This document shows positions 38,235 through 45,489 of a stretch of DNA of 64,000 nt, in pieces (the stretch's first letter is position 1; each line of letters starts with the position of its first letter). The stretch comes from Acidovorax kalamii (GTDB taxonomy: Bacteria > Pseudomonadota > Gammaproteobacteria > Burkholderiales > Burkholderiaceae_C). The translations under genes and the position numbers were made by a program. The DNA is taken from contig NZ_NOIG01000008.1 of assembly GCF_002245625.1 (NCBI RefSeq), positions 372,001 through 436,000 on the forward strand, written 5' to 3'. The notes under the pieces were generated by a model, which worked only from the letters and a program-made list of their open reading frames with translations, searched no databases and was not told where the DNA came from.

Positions 38235-38819
38235 ATGTCCGCCAAGATCCGCAAGATCATTGTTCAAACCGACGAAATCCGCGTGGAGATGGGCCGCGAG
38301 GTGGTGCCGCCCGTGCGCAAGGCGCTGGCCATGGCCGTCATCGAGAACCCCTGCGCAGGCCGCTATGTCGAGAACCTCGACGAACTGGTTGCCATCGGCG
38401 AAGAGCTGGGCGCGCTACTGGGCGCACGCTGCGTTGCCGCCCTGGGCATTGAACCTGGCCAGGCCCATAGCTACGGCAAGGCCGCCATCGTGGGCGAGGC
38501 GGGCGAGCTGGAACATGCCGCAGCCATCCTGCACCCCAAGCTGGGCGCGCCCTTGCGCGTGGCGGTTGAGAAGGGCGCCGCCCTGGTGCCGTCCAGCAAG
38601 AAGATCGGCGGCCTGGGCACGGCCATCGACGTGCCCCTGGGCCACAAAGATGCCGCCTATGTGCGCAGCCACTTCGACGCCATGGAGGCCCGTGTGGCCG
38701 ACGCACCCCGTGCCAACGAAATCGTGGTGGCCATCGTCGTGACCGACAGCGGTCGCCCGCTGGCCCGCATTGGCGGCCTCCAGGTTTCCGAGATCAAAGG
38801 TGTGGATGGCCTGCGCTGA
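38235..38819 (+). CDS. DUF1185 (amino acid synthesis family) protein, copy 2
   Basis: 194 residues from the ATG at 38235, preceded by AAGGAGA. It repeats the blocks of the upstream paralogue: NPCAGRYVENLDELV, GKAAIVGEAGELEHAAA, VPSSKKIGGLGTAIDVPLGHKD and YVRSHFDAMEARV. The pair probably forms a hetero-oligomer or two related enzymes; being adjacent they look like a tandem duplication that has diverged. Function unknown, tied to the cluster only by synteny. Confidence 0.83.
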   Translation: MSAKIRKIIVQTDEIRVEMGREVVPPVRKALAMAVIENPCAGRYVENLDELVAIGEELGALLGARCVAALGIEPGQAHSYGKAAIVGEAGELEHAAAILHPKLGAPLRVAVEKGAALVPSSKKIGGLGTAIDVPLGHKDAAYVRSHFDAMEARVADAPRANEIVVAIVVTDSGRPLARIGGLQVSEIKGVDGLR

Positions 38820-38897
38820 GCTGAACACAGAGCACGCACTACCATCCCGAGCAGTCTTTTCCACCCCCTCACCAACCCACCCTTCAGGAGTTTCCCC

Positions 38898-40106
38898 ATG
38901 ACGATGCGACGAAACCTCATGCGTGCCACGGCCGCAGCCGCGCTGGCACTCACGCTGGCCCCTGTGGTGCACGCCCAGGATGTCATCAAGATTGGCGAGA
39001 TCAACAGCTACAAGGCGCAGCCCGCCTTCCTGGAGCCCTACAAGAAGGGCATGGAACTGGCGGTGGACGAGATCAACGCATCGGGCGGCGTGCTGGGAAA
39101 GAAGGTGCAGCTCGTCATCCGCGATGACAACGCCAACCCCGGCGATGCCGTGCGCGCTGCCGAAGAGCTGGTGTCGCGCGAAAAGGTCGATGTGCTCACC
39201 GGCTCGTTCCTCTCGCACATCGGGCTGGCGCTGACTGACTTTGCCAAGCAAAAGAAGTTCTTCTTCCTGGCCGGCGAGCCGCTGACGGACAAGATCGTCT
39301 GGCAGAACGGCAACCGCTACACCTACCGCCTGCGCCCCTCCACCTACATGCAGGTGTCGATGATGGTGCCCGACGCTGCAGCGCTCAAGAAAAAGCGCTG
39401 GGCCCTGGTGTTCCCCAACTACGAATACGGCCAGTCGGCTGTCGCCACGTTCAAGCAACTGCTCAAGGCCGCACAGCCCGATGTGGAGTTTGTGGCCGAG
39501 CAGGCGCCGCCCCTGGGCAAGGTCGATGCGGGCAGCGTGGTGCAGGCTTTGGCCGATGCGAAGCCCGACGCGATCTTCAACGTGCTGTTTGGTGCGGACC
39601 TGTCCAAGTTCGTGCGCGAAGGCAACACGCGCGGCCTGTTCCAGGGCCGTGAGGTGGTCAGCCTGCTGACCGGCGAGCCCGAATACATGGACCCGCTCAA
39701 GGACGAAGCGCCCAACGGCTGGATCGTCACCGGCTACCCCTGGTACGGCATCCAGACGCCTGAGCACAAGGCCTTCCAGACCGCCTACCAGGCCAAGTTC
39801 AATGACTACCCGCGCCTGGGCTCCATCGTGGGCTACAGCGCCATCAAGTCGCTGGCCGAAGGCATGAAGAAGGCGGGCTCTACCGACACCGAAAAGCTCG
39901 TAGCCGCGTTCAAGGGCCTGCAAGTGCCCACACCGTTTGGCCCCATCGTGTACCGGCCTGAAGACAACCAGTCCACCATGGGCGGTTATGTGGGCCGCAC
40001 CAAGAACGAAGGTGGCAAGGGCGTGATGGTGAACTACCGCTACGTGGATGGCGCGAAGGTCCAGCCCTCGAACGACGAAGTCAAGAAAATGCGCCCCGCC
40101 GACTGA
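38898..40106 (+). CDS. ABC transporter substrate-binding protein (Liv-type), first
   Basis: 402 residues. Signal peptide MTMRRNLMRATAAAALALTL ending near AQDVIK. The periplasmic-binding fold of the branched-chain amino acid type is clear (KIGEINSYKAQPAFLEPYKKGMELAVDEIN). AGGAG precedes the ATG. It is followed by a strong stem-loop and then the permease, as expected for high expression of the binding protein. The ligand may be nicotinate or a related acid; Liv-type proteins bind many small acids, amides and aromatic acids. Confidence 0.88.
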   Translation: MTMRRNLMRATAAAALALTLAPVVHAQDVIKIGEINSYKAQPAFLEPYKKGMELAVDEINASGGVLGKKVQLVIRDDNANPGDAVRAAEELVSREKVDVLTGSFLSHIGLALTDFAKQKKFFFLAGEPLTDKIVWQNGNRYTYRLRPSTYMQVSMMVPDAAALKKKRWALVFPNYEYGQSAVATFKQLLKAAQPDVEFVAEQAPPLGKVDAGSVVQALADAKPDAIFNVLFGADLSKFVREGNTRGLFQGREVVSLLTGEPEYMDPLKDEAPNGWIVTGYPWYGIQTPEHKAFQTAYQAKFNDYPRLGSIVGYSAIKSLAEGMKKAGSTDTEKLVAAFKGLQVPTPFGPIVYRPEDNQSTMGGYVGRTKNEGGKGVMVNYRYVDGAKVQPSNDEVKKMRPAD

Positions 40107-40120
40107 CGGCCGCGCAAGGC

Positions 40121-40140
40121 CGGGGAGGGTGTCCTCCCCG
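40121..40140 (+). other. Intercistronic stem-loop
   Basis: GGGGAGG-GTGT-CCTCCCC, 7 bp perfect stem, between binding-protein and permease genes. Without a T-run it probably stabilises the upstream mRNA rather than ends it. Confidence 0.6.
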
Positions 40141-40221
40141 CCCACTGCCCCTGATCTCTGAACCATAGCGCAGGCGCCGACCTGCAGGGATGGACCTTGC
40201 CGTGACCCCGAAGGATGTGGA

Positions 40222-42129
40222 ATGAGTTTTTCGAGTTTTATCGTTCAGCTGCTCAACGGACTGGCGGGGGCCTCCTCGCTGTTCCTGGTGGGGGCCGGGC
40301 TCTCGCTGATCTTCGGTGTCACGCGCATCGTCAACTTTGCGCATGGCTCGTTCTTCATGGTCGGCATCTATGTGGCCTATTCGCTCGTGGCCAAGCTGGG
40401 CACCGGCCTGGGCTTCTGGCCCGCGCTGCTGCTCGCGGCCGTGGCCGTGGGGGTGCTCGGTGCGGTGGTGGAGGTAGTGCTGCTGCGTCGCATCTACAAG
40501 GCGCCCGAGCTGTTCCAGCTGCTGGCCACGTTTGCGCTGGTGCTGGTCATCAAGGATGCCGCGCTGTGGTTCTGGGGGCCGGAAGAACTGCTGGGCCCGC
40601 GCGCGCCGGGGCTGTCGGGCTCGGTCAACATCCTGGGGCGGCAGTTCCCTTCGTATGACCTGTTCCTGATCGTCGTGGGCCCGGTGGTGCTGGGCCTGTT
40701 GTGGCTGCTGCTCACCCGCACGCGCTGGGGCACGCTGGTGCGCGCTGCTACGCAAGACCGCGAAATGGTGAGTGCCCTGGGCGTGAACCAGGCCTGGCTG
40801 TTCACGGCGGTGTTTGCCCTGGGCGCGCTGCTGGCGGGCCTGGGCGGTGCGTTGCAGCTGCCGCGCGAGCCCGCCACACTGGAGATGGACCTCAACACCA
40901 TCGGCGCCGCGTTTGTGGTGGTTGTGGTGGGGGGCATGGGCTCCATTCCGGGTGCCTATGTTGCGGCCTTGCTGATTGCCGAGATCAAGGCCATCTGCAT
41001 CTGGCTGGGTGTGGTGGACATCTTTGGCGTCAGCGTGTCGTTCTCCAAGCTCACGCTGGTGGTGGAGTTTCTGGTGATGGCGGTGGTGTTGGTCTGGCGC
41101 CCCTGGGGGCTCATGGGCAAGCCGCAGGGCGTGAGCCGCAACACCGGCCTGCCCGAGGCGCCGCTGCGCCAGCCCGAGCGCTGGTTCAAGCTGGGTGGCG
41201 CAGCCCTGGTGGCCGTGCTGGTGGTGCTGCCGCTGCTGACCACGGGCTCGCCATACCTCACCGTGCTGATGATCGACCTGCTGATTGCCGCGCTGTTTGC
41301 GGCCAGCCTGCACTTCATCATGGGCCCGGCGGGCATGCACTCGTTCGGCCACGCAGCCTACTTTGGCCTGGGTGCCTATGCCGCAGCGCTGCTGGTGCGT
41401 TCGGCGGGCCTCCCGATGGAGCTGGCGCTGGTGCTGGCGCCGCTGGCGGCGGCGGCGGGCGCGCTGCTCTATGGCTGGTTCTGCGTGCGCCTGTCGGGTG
41501 TGTACCTGGCCATGCTGACGCTGGCGTTTGCCCAGATCACCTGGGCCATCTGCTACCAGTGGGACGGCTTCACGGGCGGCAGCAACGGCCTCACGGGCGT
41601 GTGGCCGGCCGAGTGGCTGTCGGACAAGCGCAACTACTACTACCTCACGCTGGCCCTGGTGGTGGGCTGCGTGCTGCTGTTGCGCCGCGTGCTGTTCTCG
41701 CCCTTTGGTTATGCGCTGCGCGCCGGGCGGGATTCGGTGCTGCGGGCCGATGCCATTGGCATTGATGTGAAGCGCATGCAGTGGACGGCCTTTGTAATCG
41801 CCGGGCTGTTTGCGGGTCTGGGCGGCGCACTGTTCGCGTTCTCCAAGGGCAGCATCTCGCCCGAGACGCTGCATGTGGGGCGCTCGGTGGATGGCTTGGT
41901 GATGGTGCTGCTGGGCGGCATCCAGACGCTGGCGGGCCCCGTGGTGGGCGCCGTCACCTTCACCTGGCTGCACGACACCGTGGCGCGCAACACCGACTAC
42001 TGGCGCGCCATGCTGGGCGCCATCATCCTGATCCTGGTGCTGCTGTTCCCGCAGGGTATTGCGGGGGCCATCAAGCAGATCTTCGACAACAAGCGCGAAG
42101 CCAAGAACATGAAGGAGGGCACGCCATGA
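40222..42129 (+). CDS. Fused LivH-LivM ABC transporter permease
   Basis: 635 residues carrying two permease units. The first (residues 1-285) opens like LivH, LLNGLAGASSLFLVGAGLSLIFGVTRIVNFAHG; the second (about 330-620) is LivM-like with FGHAAYFGLGAYAAALL and GGSNGLTGVWP. LivH and LivM are usually separate. The fused protein should form the whole inner-membrane channel of the importer. AAGGA lies upstream of the ATG. The stop overlaps the ATPase start by 4 bp. Confidence 0.9.
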   Translation: MSFSSFIVQLLNGLAGASSLFLVGAGLSLIFGVTRIVNFAHGSFFMVGIYVAYSLVAKLGTGLGFWPALLLAAVAVGVLGAVVEVVLLRRIYKAPELFQLLATFALVLVIKDAALWFWGPEELLGPRAPGLSGSVNILGRQFPSYDLFLIVVGPVVLGLLWLLLTRTRWGTLVRAATQDREMVSALGVNQAWLFTAVFALGALLAGLGGALQLPREPATLEMDLNTIGAAFVVVVVGGMGSIPGAYVAALLIAEIKAICIWLGVVDIFGVSVSFSKLTLVVEFLVMAVVLVWRPWGLMGKPQGVSRNTGLPEAPLRQPERWFKLGGAALVAVLVVLPLLTTGSPYLTVLMIDLLIAALFAASLHFIMGPAGMHSFGHAAYFGLGAYAAALLVRSAGLPMELALVLAPLAAAAGALLYGWFCVRLSGVYLAMLTLAFAQITWAICYQWDGFTGGSNGLTGVWPAEWLSDKRNYYYLTLALVVGCVLLLRRVLFSPFGYALRAGRDSVLRADAIGIDVKRMQWTAFVIAGLFAGLGGALFAFSKGSISPETLHVGRSVDGLVMVLLGGIQTLAGPVVGAVTFTWLHDTVARNTDYWRAMLGAIILILVLLFPQGIAGAIKQIFDNKREAKNMKEGTP

Positions 42130-42911
42130 GCCTGCTCAAAGTCTCTGGCCTGGGCAAGTCCTTTGGCGGCGTGAAGGCGGTGGATGGCATCCACTTCGAG
42201 CTGGCTGCCGGCGAGCTGCTGGCGCTGATCGGCCCCAACGGCGCGGGCAAGTCCACCACCTTCAACATGGTCAACGGCCAGCTGCCTGCCGATGCAGGCT
42301 CCATCCAGCTCAATGGCCAGGAGCTGGTGGGCCGCAAGCCGCGCGACATCTGGCGCATGGGCGTGGGCCGCACTTTTCAGATCGCTGAAACCTTTGCATC
42401 GCTCACGGTGGTAGAGAACGTGCAAATGGCACTGATCTCCAACGACAACCGCCTGTTTGCGATGTGGCGCAAGGCGGCAGACCACAAGCGCGACGAGGCC
42501 CTGGCGCTGCTGGACCAGGTGGGCATGAAGTCGCAGGCCGACCGCCCCTGCAGCGTGCTGGCCTATGGCGATGTGAAGCGCGTGGAGCTGGCCATCGCGA
42601 TGGCCAACGCGCCGAAGCTGCTGCTCATGGACGAGCCCACCGCCGGCATGGCGCCCAAGGAGCGCAACGAGCTGATGGCGCTCACCAAGCAGCTGGTGAT
42701 CGACCGCAACATGGCTGTGCTCTTCACCGAACACAGCATGGACGTGGTGTTTGCCTATGCCGACCGCATGATCGTGCTGGCGCGCGGGCGCCTCATTGCC
42801 GAGGGCAAGCCACTGGAGCTGCGCGACCACCCCAAGGTGCAGGAGGTGTACTTCGGCACCGGCAAGACCTTCGAGAAAAAAACGGCAGCCGCTGCTGCAG
42901 AGGCCGCATGA
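42126..42911 (+). CDS. ABC transporter ATP-binding protein, LivG-like
   Basis: 261 residues, ATG overlapping the permease TGA. Walker A is GPNGAGKSTTF, signature LAYGDVKRVELAIA (LivG-type LAYG in place of LSGGQ), Walker B LLLMDEPTAGMAP, and the H-loop in FTEHSMD. It energises uptake through the fused permease. The C-terminus VYFGTGKTFEKK is typical of LivG. ATGA overlap with the next gene shows coupled translation. Confidence 0.92.
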   Translation: MSLLKVSGLGKSFGGVKAVDGIHFELAAGELLALIGPNGAGKSTTFNMVNGQLPADAGSIQLNGQELVGRKPRDIWRMGVGRTFQIAETFASLTVVENVQMALISNDNRLFAMWRKAADHKRDEALALLDQVGMKSQADRPCSVLAYGDVKRVELAIAMANAPKLLLMDEPTAGMAPKERNELMALTKQLVIDRNMAVLFTEHSMDVVFAYADRMIVLARGRLIAEGKPLELRDHPKVQEVYFGTGKTFEKKTAAAAAEAA

Positions 42912-43657
42912 GCATGACGACCAACGAACCCAAAGAGCTGCTGCTGCAGGCCAAGGGGCTGCAGGCCTGGTATGGCGCGGCGCAAATCCTGTATGACGTG
43001 GACCTGGATGTGCGTCGGGGCGAAGTCGTGGCCCTGATGGGCCGCAACGGCGCAGGCAAATCCACCACGCTCAAGACGCTGATGGGCATGCTGGCCAAAC
43101 GCAAGGGCCAGATCCAGTTCATGGGCCGGGACATCTCCAAAAGCGACCCGCACGATGCCGCGCGCCTGGGCCTGGGCTTTGTGCCCGAAGACCGCCGCGT
43201 GTTCACCGACCTCACGGTGATGGAGAACCTGGAGGTAGGCCGCCAACCCGCCCGCACCTGGCCCGACGGCACGGCCGCCCCGGTGTGGACGCCAGAGCGC
43301 CTGTTCAAGCTCTTCCCCAACCTGGGCGAAATGCCCCAGCGCCCCGGCGGTCGCATGAGTGGCGGCGAGCAGCAGATGCTCACCGTGGCGCGCACGCTCA
43401 TGGGTAACCCCTATCTGGTGCTGCTGGATGAGCCCTCCGAAGGCGTGGCCCCCGTCATCGTGGAGCAGATGGCGCACATGATCCTGGAGCTGAAGGAGCA
43501 GGGCGTGAGCATTCTGCTGTCCGAGCAAAACATGCACTTTGCCGAACTGGTCTCCGACCGCGCCTATGTGCTCGAAAAGGGCCAGATCCGCTACCAGGCC
43601 AGCATGGCCGAGCTGGCCGCCAACGACGAGGTGCGGCGCGCCTACCTCAGCGTCTGA
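42908..43657 (+). CDS. ABC transporter ATP-binding protein, LivF-like
   Basis: 249 residues, ATG overlapping the previous TGA. Walker A GRNGAGKSTTLKT, signature MSGGEQQMLTVARTL, Walker B LVLLDEPSEGVAP and switch His region are intact; MAELAANDEVRRAYLSV is the usual LivF ending. With the LivG-like subunit it forms the ATPase dimer. It ends the first transporter operon; a 6-bp inverted repeat (CCAACG/CGTTGG) lies just after the stop. Confidence 0.92.
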   Translation: MSMTTNEPKELLLQAKGLQAWYGAAQILYDVDLDVRRGEVVALMGRNGAGKSTTLKTLMGMLAKRKGQIQFMGRDISKSDPHDAARLGLGFVPEDRRVFTDLTVMENLEVGRQPARTWPDGTAAPVWTPERLFKLFPNLGEMPQRPGGRMSGGEQQMLTVARTLMGNPYLVLLDEPSEGVAPVIVEQMAHMILELKEQGVSILLSEQNMHFAELVSDRAYVLEKGQIRYQASMAELAANDEVRRAYLSV

Positions 43658-43666
43658 CCCCCGCTG

Positions 43667-43707
43667 CCAACGCGCACCTGTGGTGTGTGGCCCACGTGTG
43701 CCGTTGG
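43667..43707 (+). other. Inverted repeat after the LivF-like gene
   Basis: CCAACG at 43667-43672 and CGTTGG at 43702-43707 can pair, with further pairing inside (GCAC/GTGC). No T-run follows, so it may be an attenuator or partial terminator before the next binding-protein gene. Confidence 0.4.
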
Positions 43708-43723
43708 TTACAAAAAACACCTC

Positions 43724-43737
43724 TGCAAGCACTTGCA
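43724..43737. promoter_or_regulatory. Shared palindromic site, copy 2
   Basis: TGCAAGCACTTGCA, a 6-bp perfect inverted repeat (TGCAAG/CTTGCA). It matches the site at 34946-34959 in 13 of 14 bases and lies about 50 bp before the gene at 43789. Candidate operator of the cluster's TetR regulator. Confidence 0.55.
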
Positions 43738-43788
43738 CGAAGTTTGTGCTCCCACGGAAACTTTGCCTTTTGATGTAAGGAGCACTAC

Positions 43789-44961
43789 ATGAAGTGTCGA
43801 GGAGTGGAGGATGGATGCATCGACCGCCGCACCGCCATGGTGGGCCTGGCGGTGGCAGGGGTGGCATGGGCAGGCCCGGCAGCTGCCGAAACCGGGGTGA
43901 CGGACACCCGCATCAAGGTAGGCCAGTCGGCCGTGTTCACCGGCCCGGCCAAGGATTTCGGGGTGGACTACAAGGCGGGCATTGCGCTGGCGTTCGACAA
44001 GGTGAACAAGACCGGCGGCGTGAACGGGCGCACGCTGGAGCTGGTGTCGCACGACGACGCCTACGAGCCCAAGAAGACGGCCGAAAACACCGCCAAGCTC
44101 ATTGACGAAGACAAGGTCTTCGCCCTGATCGGCTACGTGGCCACCGGCAACCTCATCGCCGCCATGCCCCTGGCAGAGAAGGCCGGCGTGCCCATGTTCG
44201 CGCCGCTGGTGGGCACCACGTCCTTCCGCACCACGCACAACCGCTACCTGTTCCACGTGCGCGCCAGCTACGAGACTGAGCTGCGCAAGATCGTGGGCCA
44301 CCTCGCCACGCTGGGCATCAACAACATCGCCGTCATCTACCAGAACAGCGCATTCGGCAAATCCAACCTCGACACCTGCCTGCAGATCGCCCAGGGCCTG
44401 AAGGTCAAGGTGGTCGATTCCGTGCCCATGGAGATCGCCGCCACCGACGCCAAGCCCCAGGTGGCGCAGCTCACCAAGGCCCAGCCGGGCGCGGTGGTGA
44501 TGATCATGGCGGGCAAGATGGTGGAGGTGTTCCTGCGCGACTACCGGGCGGCGGGCGCGGCATCGCCGCTGTACACCATCTCGGTGGGCATCACTGACGC
44601 ACCGGGCTCGGCGCAGCGCCTGAACGGCGGCATCGAAGGGCTGGTCACGGCCAGCATCGTGCCCTCGCCGCAGGCCAGCCGCATGGGTATCGTGGCCGAC
44701 TACCGCAAGGACCGTGCGGACGCGGGCGAGAAGATCGACAGCTACACCATGCTGGAGGGCTATATCGCCGCGCGCGTGTTTGTGGAAGGCGTCAAACGCG
44801 CAGGCAAAGCGCTCACGCGTGAAGGCTTCATCAAGGCCATGGAAGACATGGGCACCACCAAGATCGGCGATTTTCCGTTGCAGTACGGCCCGAACAACCA
44901 CAATGGCTCCAACTTTGTGGACCTGGAGATGTACACGCGCAGCGGGTCGCTGCGACGTTGA
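43789..44961 (+). CDS. ABC transporter substrate-binding protein (Liv-type), second
   Basis: 390 residues. TAAGGAG precedes the ATG. The N-terminus has an Arg pair before a hydrophobic stretch (CIDRRTAMVGLAVAGVAW), a possible Tat-like signal, then AAAETGV. The binding fold matches the first protein only loosely (IKVGQSAVFTGPAKDFGVDYKAGIALAFDKVN). It may recognise a second substrate or serve the same permease. It lies just before nicA and probably starts the nicAB operon, with the palindromic site upstream. Confidence 0.88.
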   Translation: MKCRGVEDGCIDRRTAMVGLAVAGVAWAGPAAAETGVTDTRIKVGQSAVFTGPAKDFGVDYKAGIALAFDKVNKTGGVNGRTLELVSHDDAYEPKKTAENTAKLIDEDKVFALIGYVATGNLIAAMPLAEKAGVPMFAPLVGTTSFRTTHNRYLFHVRASYETELRKIVGHLATLGINNIAVIYQNSAFGKSNLDTCLQIAQGLKVKVVDSVPMEIAATDAKPQVAQLTKAQPGAVVMIMAGKMVEVFLRDYRAAGAASPLYTISVGITDAPGSAQRLNGGIEGLVTASIVPSPQASRMGIVADYRKDRADAGEKIDSYTMLEGYIAARVFVEGVKRAGKALTREGFIKAMEDMGTTKIGDFPLQYGPNNHNGSNFVDLEMYTRSGSLRR

Positions 44962-44982
44962 CTGAGAACAACCCACCGAGAC

Positions 44983-45489
44983 ATGCACGCGCCCGCTTCA
45001 CTCTCCCCGGTCGTCGTCAATGGCCAGCCGTTTGCCCTGCCGCAGAGCACCTTGGCCAGCGCCACGCTGCTGCACGTGTTGCGCAATGACCTGTCGCTCA
45101 ACGGCCCCAAATACGGCTGCGGCCTGGGGCAGTGCGGGGCGTGCACGGTGCTGGTGGATGGCATTGCCGCGCGGGCCTGCGTGATCCCGGCGCAGGGCGT
45201 GGCGGGCCGCGAGGTGACCACGCTGGAAGGGCTGCCCGGGCGCTGCAGCCGCGCCGAAAGACTTCACCCGGTGCAGCAGGCCTTTGTGGATGAGCAGGCC
45301 GCGCAGTGCGGCTACTGCCTCAACGGCATGGTGATGATGGCCGTGGCCTTGCTGGAGCGCAATCCAGACCCCGACGAGGCCGCCGTGCGCCGCGAGCTGT
45401 CGGGCAACCTGTGCCGCTGCGGCACGCATGTCGAAATCATCCGCGCCGTGCTGCGCGCGGCGGTGCTGATGCGCGAGGCCCAGGCATGA
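44983..45489 (+). CDS. nicA: Nicotinate dehydrogenase small subunit, 2Fe-2S protein
   Basis: 168 residues. Two 2Fe-2S motifs: CGLGQCGACTVLVDG plus a later Cys (plant-type cluster), and CGYCLNGMVMMAVALLE with LCRCGTHVEI (second cluster), as in NicA and other xanthine-oxidase-family small subunits. It passes electrons from the molybdenum site to the haem domain of NicB. Here the partner gene, carrying Mo and cytochrome c domains, overlaps by 4 bp. Together they hydroxylate nicotinate at C6 in an oxygen-independent reaction with water. Confidence 0.88.
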   Translation: MHAPASLSPVVVNGQPFALPQSTLASATLLHVLRNDLSLNGPKYGCGLGQCGACTVLVDGIAARACVIPAQGVAGREVTTLEGLPGRCSRAERLHPVQQAFVDEQAAQCGYCLNGMVMMAVALLERNPDPDEAAVRRELSGNLCRCGTHVEIIRAVLRAAVLMREAQA

